The translations under genes were made by a program, and so were the position numbers. Below the pieces are notes generated by a model. The model was not told the origin of the DNA and did not search any database. It saw nothing but the letters and a program-made list of their open reading frames with translations. Below are positions 50,084 to 63,288 of a stretch of DNA of 64,000 nt, one piece after another. Source of the DNA: Vespa crabro (Eukaryota > Arthropoda > Insecta > Hymenoptera > Vespidae); the NCBI RefSeq assembly GCF_910589235.1, contig NC_060956.1, positions 7,847,999 to 7,911,998 on the forward strand. The letters are read 5' to 3'. Every line of letters starts with the position of its first letter. Within the stretch, counting starts at the first letter, position 1.

Positions 50084-52625
50084 AATCGCCTCAAGATAGC
50101 TTCGAGATCGTTTATCTAAATAAGGTCAGTGATTCTGTATTAGAAACTTTCGCTTTTTCAAGACGTAGTTGTCAGCTTAGAAAACTTTTCTCTCCCTTTA
50201 TATCGCACTGAAAATAATTACATATTTACAATGCATTCAATTGTTACGTTATTGTCATATTTAAACATTTTTCCTATGCATTATTCGATGAAATTCTTAC
50301 AATTTTCATGATTTACTCGAATTGTAAAATTGTAAAAGAATTTTGACAAAACATTCAATCATCGAAGAAATTCAAAGCTTATCCGCGCAAGTCAAGACTC
50401 GCGATAACCTTTTCCTTGAAAAATCATTTTAAAGCGGAAGTGACGCGAAAGATAAATCATGGTCGTATGCGATTACGTTGACCGTGCACTTGAATTACAC
50501 ACAGTTAGTACAGCCGTTGTACAGTCAAATAACGAAATAATTCATTACTCAAATCATACCGTCTAAATGAAGTTCATAGCTTTTGTATGAAGTTAGTGTA
50601 AATGCAATTGATGTATCGAGAGACTAAATAATCCGAAAAGAAAGTAATTTGGTGCTATAAGTGATGAATACACGCTGATGAGCGAAGTATAATATTTATA
50701 ATACGTATAATATATGTTTTTATCTGTGTTAATTTGCCGTACTTAATTACCATTTTAAAATCCTGTTACATTGCGTCGTTATAAATTTCTTTACAACCGT
50801 TTTATTTAATTTTTAGTACTGTTACAATTAATCCTCAAGAACGTAAACATGTTGGTTTAAAGGAACAATAAGTAGATAATTACAATACTACTGTTCGTGA
50901 AAAATATTATACGACATAGCTCGATAAATTCGGGTAGACTAAAATTATTCCAAATAAAAGAGAGTCTGTTGGAAATATTTCGATGAAGGTCGAATTAAGA
51001 AATTTTTTTATTCAATTTAATGCAAATTTAATGCAAATTAATGTAAAATTGTTTTCATCTTCGTCGGATGAAAATGAAATTTTAAACATTTCATATTAAA
51101 TGAGATTAAATCGAATGCATTATAAAAACGTTTTATTATTGTGTTGTCTGAGTTATACTCGAGACAACACAAAAACCTCAATTTTAACAAGGCCGTCAAA
51201 CAGGTAGTATTTTTTTAAATCGCTGACGCACACCAAATGTATCCTTCGAAAAGTTTGTCCGGTATATCTTTTGACGTTCTATATATGTAGGTGTGCATAA
51301 GATCGACGTGCGATAACTGTACGAACGATTATTATATTTGCCAAAGTCAGAATATATTTCTTTTGAGCTCGTTTTTATTGCTTCTATCAAAGAGATTAGC
51401 TGTATGGAAATATTTGGACAGATAAAATATCAACGTACACGTCCATACTTTTTTGTTCTTTTTTTCCTTATAAATAATTATAGAAAAAACACGATAAGAA
51501 AAAAATAATGAATATTTTTGCTTCAGCTTGTTCACGATATATGTTATAATTATTTTTAACTTTTACAGTAAAAATTCAATAGGACAAAACGTGTTGTATC
51601 TAACGTGTCGTATATTGTATCGGTATTACTTCGTTTTCTTTGCGTTCGTCTAGTCGCAAAAACATAATAAATGCTTTATTTAATATATATCGACCGACTA
51701 ATTTGTAAGTTATTTCACTTATGCAACAGTTCTTCGATTCCCGACATTCTAATATCAAAACAATTGAAGACTGTCAAATGAAATTTGAAAGTGAAGAAGC
51801 GATAAGAATTGTAAAATATAGCAAGGTAAGTAACTACTGAGTTCTTTGAAATTGTTATAAGAAAATCGACCGGTATTGTAAAAATTGTCAAAGACGACAT
51901 AATGATTGTAAGTCTTTCTTTGCGACATATAAACGATGATTAATGATTAGCGGTAATTATTTAACGAAATTATACGGACGGATAGATCAGGTGGAAATTC
52001 TTGCGATAGCGACATTGTAACTCCGTGTTTTACAATTGAATGAAAAGAGATAATTAGGGTTGCATAATAACTCGTTCTATTCTTATTAGGCGACAAGGTA
52101 CATCCTGCTACGTTATGCTACTTTCGATTTGACTATGTATAGGAAAAAAAATAAACCGCGATTTTTTAAAAGGATATTACGATACGAGCGTGGCTTAGAA
52201 TTAATTTTATAGTCAAGATTATTTATTGCATATGATAACGTAAATTCATCAATGCGATTAGCTAAAAAATAAGAAAATTTTTTAATTATGATTTTCCAAT
52301 CTATTTAATTCTCTAAGCGACATTATTTCATCACTCTTTTTCAACTTTTTATGTATAAATAGGAATATTTATGGTGACTCAGATGGAAAGAAAAATTGTG
52401 ATCGCAATTTTATCACTTTTTTTTAGGAGATTGCAAATATGTATAAAAAGTTGGTTATATTATAATCGATTTGAACAAATTTGAATTAATTTTTAAATTA
52501 TGTACAATAGAAGCATTTTACAGAGACCGGAGATATTAAAAAATACTTTTCCACGAACGTACGCGAAGATCATATTTGAAAGATGAACAAAGAGAAAAAT
52601 TAAGCGAAACGAAACGAAGTTTTAC
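50084..52625. other. Upstream region of the P5B ATPase
   Basis: Probably 5' UTR and promoter. A GC-richer stretch at 50385-50530 contains GCGGAAGTGACGCGA (about 50435-50449), resembling an ETS/CRE composite. An imperfect hairpin (GTGTTGTCTGAG...CTCGAGACAACAC) lies at about 51139-51172. No other gene seen. Confidence 0.4.
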
Positions 52626-52740
52626 TCACCCAGTTTGCCTGTATCTTTCCTCGAGGCACAGATAATTCCAGTTTCTTTTTTTTAGAATGCCGTCCGCGCT
52701 TTTCGCGCGGATCTGGACATAACCGAGATGTCTTGGGATT
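52626..52740 (-). promoter_or_regulatory. Possible alternative 5' UTR exon
   Basis: A CpG-rich minus-strand block ends in a strong donor (AAACTGG|GTGAGT at about 52629). It holds a tight hairpin, CCGCGC-TTTTC-GCGCGG (about 52692-52708). The frame that stays open across the block does not join the P5B ATPase exon 2 in phase, so if spliced to that gene it would be non-coding. Confidence 0.3.
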
Positions 52741-54902
52741 AATTTTCGATGTTTAATTTTCAACGGATTCCTTACGAATATTATAACAATAACAATTTTT
52801 CTTTCCTTTAAGATGACTGATAGATAAAAAAGGAAAAAAAGATTAAAAAGATAGTTGAGAAAGAGAAAGAAACGAACTAAGAGCAAAAAAAAAATTTACA
52901 TAGAAATCGAAAGGAGTGTCCGAGTTGCGCAAATTCGATAACAATCGAACTCAATGAAACTCGCGTTTGTTCAAGTGTGATTTTATACTAGACTCTCTTT
53001 ATGTTTCTTCCTCAAAGCACAAAGTCATGACTTGGAATGAACGCTAATACACCTGTCTCACGTCAAACTCAAACGAGTACTACGGCTATAAGTGTGATAT
53101 TTCAAACTCTTCGGCTCTTACGTTGTCATCTCGAATTTCCCCCACCTCTTTCATTCATCCCCTCTCTTTCCTTCATATATAATCATTTACACAATGTAGT
53201 GTGTTTATGTTGTCAATTATACACGTCTCATTTGGGTTATTGTTTTGTCATTTGTAAATATTCCTTTTTACTCGTTCTGTAAATACTCTTTGATATTTCC
53301 AAATAAATATAACAAAACAAACGTAGTTAGTTTGAAATTATAAACTATTATGATCATTTATTAACAACAAAAGGAAAAAAGAAAAAGTAAATAAAAGAGG
53401 GTTTTTTATAGGATCTTTCATATCTATATAATATAATCCATCCATGGATTATAATATATTATATAATATATATATATATGTAGTTTTTGTTTTTTACATT
53501 ATAATGAGTTTACTATTCGGTATAATCCACGAAATTATCTACTTTATTTTTTGAATTCAATTCATGTTCGTTACAAAACAATGTTTGAGAGACGCCCGAA
53601 AAAGAAAAATAATCAAATACCTATTGCGCAGAAATCTGGCACGGTTGCCGTTTCGCAATAATCCGGTTAGAGTGGGAATTGGAAACGTAACGTAAGACAT
53701 TTTGCTTAAACTCGGAAGATTTCACACTTATATGTAAATGAACCAACGATATAGGTGAACATCATTTCCATTTTAAATTTCTATCAGTTTATTCTCAATT
53801 TATAGTTTAGGATCTTTTGGTGTCTAAAAAATAATACGATAGCGATACAATGTTAATCTGTTTGAAGAGACTTGCTTGAAATGATAACTGGTAATAAGAC
53901 TGATAAAAAACTATATAATTCTAGATTCGTTAAGATTCAAATATCATTTTATTTTTTAGTATAATTTAATTATCTATATCCCTCTTGAATGATAATAGAA
54001 CGTATTATTTACCAAGATTTGATAAAATAAATTTACTGATTGGATAATAAATTGAGTTTAAATAATATCGCTTAACCGGCATTAATTCTTGATGTAGATA
54101 AATGATTCTATGTTTAATTATTTATTCTAAAAATAAAAATCTTTAACTTTCAGTCACTATATTCGATTACTTATTGTTACGTATTGACTAAAATATTCGT
54201 AGAAATATTAAATCAGTTGTTATTGTTCATCATTATTTCGTTTCTCTTTCTTCGGAAGAAACGTAATATTCACGTGTTAATCGAATTAGATATTTAACTT
54301 AATTATTTATTTTATTAATTTACAAGCAAAAATAAAACAAGAAAGCGACTGCGTCAAAACAGATGATATGAAAAATTAAGTATGCGAATTTCTTTAATAT
54401 CATCATATTGCACGACGTTACGTCCTTTTTCAAAACAGTTGTCTTCATTCTAGGTATATGTCTGACAGTGGTATTAAACAAAGAGATTACAAGCTATTTT
54501 AATAACTAGATCAATTATGAACAAATGCGTAAACGCATACATAAATATATACATTTGCACACATATTTCGCCGAAATTCTTCGATCGATAACGATAATCC
54601 TTCTCTAGTTATTGTATTCGGTATTCACACGATAAAATCGTATTATTATTGAGATCATGTATGCATTGCGAGATTATTTATATTGCGAGTTAATTCTTTG
54701 AAAATAATCTCTTGGAGATTACGAACTAACGTTGAATATTTTTATCTGTATCTTTCGCAATATTTTTTTTTGTAACTACGTTTTTATTGTACTCGATTTA
54801 TTTTTCAGTAATTTTAAGTAGTTATCGATCGAAAATTGCATTATTTCTTATTAAAGTCGAACATATAAAATGTAACTAATGTCAAAATTACAAACTTTAT
54901 TT

Positions 54903-54905
54903 TTC

Positions 54906-54963
<58 letters not shown>

Positions 54964-55068
54964 GAATACATACATATATATATATATATGTATGTATATA
55001 TACATATATATATATGTATGTATATATACATATATATATATGTATGTATATATACATATATATATATG

Positions 55069-55111
<43 letters not shown>

Positions 55112-55118
55112 ATATACA
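54903..55118. repeat. (TA)n array with a 26-bp higher-order repeat
   Basis: A TA run followed by units containing TGTATGTATATATACATA; TGTATG recurs at 54989, 55015, 55041 and 55067, a period of exactly 26 bases. Confidence 0.9.
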
Positions 55119-55363
55119 TGCACGTATTATATTAGATTATCATAAAGAATTATATGTACACGCGTGAAATATGAGAATACGTAATTTCGTGTTACGTGTT
55201 GTTCACGTGTCACGGACAAATAGAAAGGAGAAAATGATCGGTGACCGTTGGTCAGCAAGCCTTAATTATCAATACCGTCTATCTATGGTATGGCGACCTA
55301 TTTAGCAAAACTTTACGTCACCAACGCACTTACATATATATGTATTTGTGTATATACTCTATC

Positions 55364-55420
55364 TTTCTCTCTCTCTCTCTCTCTCTTCCTCTCCCTCTTT
55401 CTCTGTGTGTGTGTATGTGT
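55364..55420. repeat. (CT)n/(TG)n compound microsatellite
   Basis: About 15 CT units, a variant CT-rich stretch, then (GT)n. Confidence 0.9.
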
Positions 55421-57760
55421 ATGTGCTGCTACCGGTTACACGAGCGCGCACGTGAAAGGATCGAATCCTTGATGTATGTAAATATATATATATATTCCTT
55501 GGTAAAAACGATGCGATAATTATTTCATGGAAGTTGCAATCTCGTTTCTCTTTTTGTTACAATAACGGTACTTTATGTTAAATATCCATTTAAACGTTCT
55601 ATTTGTCTTGTTCGTAGATTAATGGTAAAGTTCTTTCTCATTGTTGGATCAATCTATGTGTTATCTTACTTAATGTATATTATTTTGTAGGATTATCCCA
55701 TTACGATAGAAAATAATAATGGAAAGTAGTGGTATAGGAAAATAGTGTTGTAAAAAAGCATTTTTCTTTGAAAGGATCTGAATAATCTACTTTCTCTTTT
55801 TATCTCTTTTGAACGGGTAAAAAAAAATAATTAATTTTTAATACTCGATGTTCTGTTGAAACATGAAAGAATTTTGACGCAATGTTGTTCGGCAAAAAAA
55901 AATTTATTAATATCACGAAATTTTTGATCTGCATAATCCTTGCCATTTTTTGCACACAATAAAGAATTTTGTTACTTTCGAGCTAATCTAATCGATGGTA
56001 TTAAATTTGGCTATTATGTACTTTATTGCAGAAGAAAAACAACGCTATTATATTTTTTGTCACAAAAATTTTCTGGAATAATCTCATTAAATTAAATCAT
56101 TTTGATTTTCATGTTGAGTAATGTCTATAATTTTTTCCTTTTTTTTTCAACGAGGAATAGAGAAGATAAGTTAAACAAATATGAATCGATTAAAAATTTT
56201 TATGAAATTCTCATTTGAAAAATTTTAGTTAAATGATATTTAATGAATATCCATAAAATGGTGTTACATAGTGAAAAATAATACACATAGATCAAATTTG
56301 TGTCACATAGTAATAATAGTAAAAAGTGATAAAGATAAGATGATCGATATCAATTAAGTATCATTTTACTATAGTATCGCAATGGCCAATAAATGATCTC
56401 AATTTTCCTGATATTGGCCTGAATCGGTACCCCACTTAATCGCGGATGTATGAAATACGAATACAGAAGACCCATGAACTGGATTCCCTTCTCGGCAAGG
56501 AAGGTTATACCAATGCTCTGAACTGATCTATTGGATCAACCTTGAGGCTCCCCGATTATGCCGTGGGATATCAAATAGTATCTATTATCAACTGTAATTT
56601 GTCTAGATTAGAAATTTGAGGTAGGTTACTTAATACTATAGTATGTCGAATGTTATAATATGGAAAAGAAATAAGGAAGGGTTGAGCATACGAAGGTACT
56701 AAAGAAACAATACAACGGATCACGATGGATACGCTTTGATCTTCGATATTCTATAGGTGTCTTAAATGTTTAATGAAATAAAAATTCAACTGATAATCAT
56801 GTGAATATATCGTCTTATGATTTGCACAATATCCGTTTCGCTAAGACTATCACTATTAGAGTAATCACAATTGTAATAAATTTATTATGCAAGAAAAGTT
56901 AAATACTTGTCTGTATATATCAGCCGTTCATCAAATCGATTAGTTTCACAAAACAAAAAATAAAGAAAATTAATAAATTTATATATCAATTTTTAAATTA
57001 TTTTATAAAATATTTACTGAAAAATATATTCTAGAATATATTAATTACAGATGTAATTTTTACGTCATGATATGTAAACTGCATTAAAATATTATATGCC
57101 GGGAATAATCTTTATTATTAATGCAAATTTCGCACAACTAAGAATTTTTCGATTTGATTATTGTTTATTTAAGAGTTTTAGAGGAAAAATTAGTGGAAAC
57201 TGTTTTCTTACTATTACTGCTATTATTAAATGGTTAGATTTCATAATAATTGTTTTTATTATCGACATAAATAATGTTTTCTTCGTCAGATGCATTCAGG
57301 TGTACTGTCATATCGATTTGTTTTTAAGTTTTTGTACTAATCATGTTTAATAGGAGGAATATATTTCCACAAGTCTATTATATCTTCCTTTTATTTTGTC
57401 ATAATTCTGTTACTAGGATATAGTAAAGGCTGATCTATATTCTTATAGAATTAATAATTTAATTTAGCGTATGAAATTAATCACATTGGTTTCTAAAATA
57501 AATTATTTATTAATCAATTGTCTAAAATGCTATATAAAGTTTTGTTATTTAATGGTATTGAATATATTATTGGTTTTTGGTATATATTGGTATTTATGGT
57601 ATTGAATATATTATTGAATTATCAAGGAAATTTATATAAAATATAAAAAGTTAAGCATCAATTAAATATTTTGGTAGAAAATTTTTTTAAATTCAAAAAT
57701 AAAATTATCCGTTTGAGCTTGTGAACGAATTAAATATATATCTAAATATATATCTATAAG

Positions 57761-58075
57761 GAATGGTGAATTTATGCATAGGCAGTGGAGGCGATCGCCT
57801 CAGGCCCCGTACGATAAGGAATTTTATATGATATAATATAAATATAATACAAATTTATATTATATAATAAATTTAATTCAGTATCTGATGGTCGGAAATA
57901 TAATTTTTATTTCTGTATTTGCGACTATAATCAAATTTGGACATGTGTATTTCTTATTCCATCATTCGCATGAATAATTGAAACGAGAAAATATATATTA
58001 TGCATAATAGATTTATTTTAATGGGGCCCCAATTTTAAAGCGCGTTCAACTTTTTAACGACTAAATCCACCATTG
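57761..58075. mobile_element. 315-bp non-autonomous hAT-type element
   Basis: Left end GAATGGTGAATTTA and inverted right end CAATGGTGGATTTA are flanked by the 8-bp duplication TCTATAAG (57753-57760) / TCTACAAG (58076-58083), one mismatch. A palindrome GAGGCGATCGCCTC followed by CAGGCCCCG near the left end and GGGGCCCC near the right end are typical of one hAT subgroup. No coding capacity. Confidence 0.8.
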
Positions 58076-58083
58076 TCTACAAG

Positions 58084-59589
58084 AGTAAAGCAATTAGGTA
58101 GTAATTTATCTTAATTTTCCAAGTACAAGTATTTTGTGATTATAAAACTTGTAATTAAAATTGTATGACCTTGTCTAATTGAAAATCTAATTACTTGTAT
58201 GAATTAAAAAGTATACAGATCTTTATAAAAAGTTATATAAATGCATAATGTCACAAGACAAAATATTTGAGAGAATATCATACACACACAAATAGAACGA
58301 TAATTATTTCGTAAATTATATATTTTTTGTACATCATTATTGAATTTATATAGAAAAATAATTAATATGCTTTGAATCATAGTTGAGTTGGAAAAGAGAT
58401 ATATATCTACTTTTTTAATTTTTTAGTAGTATCTATTTCCTTTTCCATTTTATCGATTAATCACTTGTATACATAATGTCAAAATTCAATTATTTGTTTT
58501 TATAGATTTAATATATTATAAAAATCTAGATATAAGTTGATTACTTCTCTTATCTGTAATTCATTTTTGACCTTATTTCGAACAGTTTACTAAAAACGAG
58601 ATTTAACTTAAAGATAGTTTTATATTGTTGTCAAATAATTTTATTTTTATTAACCCGATAAACAACAAATACACTCATTGTAATTTCAAGTATGCAGGTT
58701 TATTTTTTATCAATTTTCAGATTGTTAACATTACTTATGTATGTTATTTGTTTTTCAAAAATTTAATTTTATAATAACAGTAATGTGGATACGATTAATT
58801 TTCCGTACAATTCTGATATCAATAAAATTAACATAAGAATGTTCATCTTAGCGTCGCATTGTCTAATCTAATTGTTCTTAAATGTATTTAAGATATGACT
58901 TGAATTAAACGAATTCAATAATTATTATTGGTCAAGGTACGAATCAAATTCGACCGGATGAATGATTGTGACGAATAATAGATTACAGCATTGGCTACTG
59001 TAGTTGTGTTACATAATTGTAACAGTGAATTTGATTGCTGAGTTGTGTGTGAAAACGCTATTATTAATATCAATTATCAAAATTGATATTACGTTATAGG
59101 AAAATAAAAATGTTTAATTATTTTCAATTATCTCTTTTTTTTGTACAAGTATAAAATTAATAATTTATATATATATAATTGTAACAACGAGGAATTATAA
59201 AATGATATTGCTAATAACTTAATATCATTCTATCCTTAATTTCATTTTAAATACATTATTGGTGAAAGCAACGTAATAAATATGTAATATAATAACATAA
59301 TTTCGATCATTTCTTAACTGGTAGTTTATGAAAATATTTTTATAATCACAATACTAATCAATAGAAAAAATGTAATACATATGAAAACTAAAGATATTTA
59401 AATAGTATTATGAACTACTCTAAATATATACATAAAAAATATAAAAAATATGAACATATTTATAAATTTATACAGATTTATAAAATATAAATACTGATTT
59501 ATATTTCCTAAATGTTGGTGCTGGCCACTGACTCATCCTTTTGAAATGAGTGTAGTATCTGAGAAAGAAGTAATTTAAAGAAAAAATAT
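58084..59589. other. AT-rich intergenic DNA and HROB 3' flank
   Basis: No gene recognised. The right end contains the HROB 3' UTR. A minus-strand acceptor-like site near 59560, followed by an open stretch, could be an alternative last HROB exon, but no suitable donor was found at a realistic intron length. Confidence 0.45.
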
Positions 59590-61929
59590 TTAACTTTTTT
59601 GATCATAATAACTAGATGATATACTGTCCACATCTAATTGTGATAACATTTCATCATCAGAATCATTATCGTTATTGTGTAATATATTTTCAGTCCAATT
59701 TCTGTCCACTGATAGTGTTTGTTTATTATCAGGTTTATTTTTATTATTTTCTAATATTGCTTCAGTATGCAAATTTTCATGTCCAGAAATGGATTCTACT
59801 GGTGTTACAACATCTCTGCATTTAAAAATAGAAAGTCTTGATTTTATTGATACATTCTGATTTTGATTATTATTTTCTCTTTTATTACTGTTATTTATAT
59901 CTCGATCTTGAAGACATTTTAAAGAAGCGTCTGTTGAGATTTGTAAAAATGTAGTTTTATTATCATGTATATTTTCTTTGTTTTCTTTCACTATAATATC
60001 ATCTTTTAAGTTTCTATTTTTCTCTTTTTCAAATAAATTTGTTGATAATTTTGATTTGTTAAAATTTTTCTGATTCTGAGAATTGCTAATTCCATTTAAA
60101 TCTACAGAAAATGAACATAGGCCTGGATCAATATCAGAATTATTCGATTGATTGAGATTTCCATATGTTTTGCTACAATTTTTCTTAGAGGATGAACTAT
60201 CTTCTTGACAAATATCTGAACTATCTAAATTTCTTTTTTTTATATTATCATCTTGAAGTTTATTTAAATTTGATGAATTAGATTCGATCATGCAAAATTC
60301 TTTCTTTAGAAGTTCCATATGTAGTGTATGTATAATATCTCCTGTATGAGAATAAATTGCTAATAAATTTGAAGGCGAAATTAGAATGTGATATTTATGA
60401 ATAATAAACGTCCCTGAAATACATAATAATCCTACATTTTGTAATAAAATTACAACATTTTTCTCTAAAGTTCCAGGATATTTTGCAGGAATATCTGCAT
60501 GTATCGTTCCTTCAATCTTATCTGTAAAGTCTTTCAATACAATAGAAGGATTTTCATGACTGTAATCTATATTTTCTATTATGCCTGCAAGAAATGGTAT
60601 TTTAATACACTGATGTTGATTTGCGCTAGCTATTTGCTTAATTTGTGCAATTTCGTAATTTTTTAAGAATTCTGTAGGTAAATCATCTAACATTATTTGC
60701 CAAGCACCTTCTGAAAACAAAGTTTTAGTATTCTGAGAACAATACTCTGTTAAATTAGTATCCTTCTGATCTTTTATGCCTTCAACTTTGCTGTCTTCTA
60801 AATTTTTTAAATATGTTGAAATTATTGAAGTATCAATGATATCTGGTAATAATCCAGCTGGTCCTGGAAATTTTCTTACAAGAGTTGTTTTCTTATTTAA
60901 TTGCTTTTCTGTTTTAAAGATAGAAGATGGATGCTTTATATTATCAAATCCTTCATTAAATGAAGTAGAATGTTTTAAATGTTGCATTAATAAATATTTT
61001 CTTGAATCTGTAGATATATCTTGCATATTATCATTAATATTCTTGCTTATTGGTTGTTGCATATTTTTAGATACTTCTTGTATCAATTTGTTTTGTCTTT
61101 TATCATGATCTTCATTTATAATTGATTTTTGATTACAACTTCTTATGTTAGAAACTGTAGTATTAGTAAGTGTTTCATTCTTGTGGAAAAAAGGTGATTT
61201 ATGTGATGTTAGCGGACAAGAATTTGATTTCTGTAATAAATTGTTAAATCCGACTTTACTTTTCTCACTATCTATGATCTTTTGACTTTGAGAATGAATA
61301 GGTGTAACTTCATTAGAAGAAATTGTATTATTATTATCTGTTAAATTTTTGACATTCTTTTTTTTAAGAATATCAAGTACTATATTCTTTCTCAATTTTT
61401 GTACATTTAAATCATTTTCTAATTTAGATCCATTTAGTCCTTGGGAAATGATATTTTCTTGTGAAGTATTTTCGATGCATGATTTTACTTTACTATATAA
61501 TTCTTGATTCTTACATTTACTTTTAGAATCATCATTTGTTTTTAAAGTTTGTTGAAATAAGCCTAAAACAAAATTTTGTCTTGATGTATAACCTATGTCA
61601 ACTTCATTGGAGTCTTCATTGTTATTGTTTGTTGTACTTTGTTGCTTATTGACAATCTTATTGGGTGAAATAATAGTGCTATTATATATATTCAATTTAC
61701 GTTTTTTTACAGGTAATTCTATTTCCTCATTTTCCAATTGTGAAAAGAACTTTGATGCTTTATCATCTACATCTTGCAAAAATTCCTAAAACATTAAATG
61801 TACATTAAATATATGATTTACTTATTAAATTGTATGAATGACTTATTAATTATTTAACAATGTACTAATAAAGTAAAGACAATAATTCTTAATTACCTCA
61901 TCAAAATTCCAATCTTCACTTTCAAACAT
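59590..61929 (-). CDS. HROB: HROB-like (C17orf53/MCM8IP) OB-fold recombination protein, 2 coding exons, 742 aa
   Basis: Exons: 61929-61897 and 61785-59590 (33 + 2196 bases). HROB binds single-stranded DNA and recruits the MCM8-MCM9 helicase in homologous recombination and interstrand-crosslink repair. The N-terminus MFESEDWNFDEEFLQDVDD is acidic, as in the family. A long Asn/Ser/Lys-rich disordered region follows. Then come the signature FPGPAGLLPD (about 311-320), GAWQIMLDDLP, and an OB-fold of about 100 residues (about 396-496) with SIVLKDFTDKIEGTIHAD and LLQNVGLL, ending HILISPSNLLAIYS. A second disordered stretch leads to an acidic end (DDEMLSQLDVDS). Length is similar to vertebrate HROB. 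Many Asn and poly-Asn-like runs reflect the AT-rich genome. Confidence 0.85.
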
Positions 61930-62990
61930 ATTTTATATAAACTTACAACACATAAACACTTTCAAATTATAAATAATACGAATTAATAAAAACTAATGTA
62001 ATGGAATTATTAATTTAATCTCACTTTCTGATCTTAATTTTTATATAGATCTATAAAATAAAACTGCAAAAAATTGGACAGTTCCCTGTTAACTATCTTC
62101 CTGTTCCTGCTAACGTCGGAATTGTAGGGACAAAAAGTTGTCTGTTTATCTACATAAATGTCACTAGACCCATCAGCGCCACGCTTTAGGTACTCTTAAT
62201 TTTCTTCTGATTGAGTACAGTATAAGTTATTAAAAACTTTTCTGTTATAATTATTATTATTATTATTATTATTACATTTTATAATTGTAATAAAGTTTAG
62301 GTAAAAACAAGAAATAATTTTAACATGTCTATTATTCATAACTATTGATAAAAAATGTGGCTATAATTATATATTTATCATAAAAATATTAATGCCATGA
62401 TCATTACTGAATAGCCAATAGTAAAACTTTTAACTGTCATTTTTAATCTATATTCTTATGATATCAATACTCATTCAGAAATTTTATATACAATATGAAA
62501 ATGTATATATGTATTTTTTTAGTTTATTTTAATTAATATTACGTCTCTTCCATATTATGTATAAAATTTTTTAATGGTTATTAGATATAATGAAAATATA
62601 GATTAAAAATAAGGTACTTAAAAGTTTTGTCGGCTACACTACTGATCATTGATTAAAATTAATCGTAGTTGGTTGAAGTAGCCTTTAAAAATCTTTATTA
62701 AATGAATTCAAATTTTTTTAAAAATTAAAAACAAATTTAACTTTATTAAAAATAAATAAACTTAACTATAAGAAGTGTATAGATCACGATACAAAACGTG
62801 ATTAGCTTTTTAGGTTTCGTTATATACCTTTTTGTTTCTTTCATTTTTTTCTTTGCCGACTAAATCATACTCTCTTCTTGCTGCATCGGTAAAGTAAGAA
62901 TTATCGATCTACCATAAGAATAATTATTGAAGTGCCATCTAGTAATAAAATATTTGAACTAAATACAAGGAAATAAAAGAATTTAATATC
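61930..62990. other. Upstream region of HROB
   Basis: Promoter of HROB on the left: a GC-richer patch at about 62085-62200 with CGTCGGAATTG and CAGCGCCACGC. An (ATT)n run lies at 62250-62274. Nothing else seen. Confidence 0.45.
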
Positions 62991-63288
62991 GTTCATTATC
63001 CCTGGTCTTTTAATGGTTTATGTCATTAATGAGATCAGGCGTAATTCTTAACTGATTTTAATGAACAAGGTCTCATTTTAAAGATGAAGGTTTAATCTAC
63101 GATATTTTTCTGGTAGAGTTTTGAAAAAGTTTTTTTTTCTTTGAAAAAAATCGTGCTAAAAATGATATTTTTTCGAGAATAATTTATGTACAAATAGAAA
63201 ATTTTAGAGTAAACTTTTGTCTTTAAAATGAGACTTAGTTCATTACAATTTATCGATAATTACGTCTGTTCTCAGTAATGACATAATT
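62991..63288. mobile_element. About 300-bp mini-element with long (about 90-bp) inverted arms
   Basis: The left arm (about 63019-63110: TATGTCATTAATGAGATCAG, GGCGTAATT, GGTCTCATTTTAAAGA) is repeated in inverted form on the right (about 63185-63288: TATGTCATTACTGAGAACAG, GACGTAATT, AGTCTCATTTTAAAGA), around a T/A-rich centre. A truncated second copy lies at 29707-29920, so it is a dispersed family. No coding capacity. The transposase class is not evident from the ends. Confidence 0.7.

Larger units (their letters stand above)
52741..57760. other. Long intergenic region
   Basis: AT-rich, with several simple repeats. Apart from those, a hairpin ATAATCCATCCATGGATTAT (about 53428-53447) and a GC-richer block at 56395-56580, I see no structure and no gene. 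Confidence 0.5.

Noticed and set aside
53590..53700. GC-richer patch with ATTGCG...CGCAAT
   Set aside because: The short 6-base arms are not enough to support an RNA or element.
54851..55135. Open frames on both strands
   Set aside because: They come from the TA/TG repeat with a 26-base period.
55430..55475. tRNA T-arm-like AAGGATCGAATCCTT
   Set aside because: No D-arm, anticodon arm or acceptor stem can be fitted around it on either strand.
59475..59567. Extra last exon for HROB after an acceptor near 59560
   Set aside because: The only in-phase donor would leave an intron of about 36 bases, too short to be credible.
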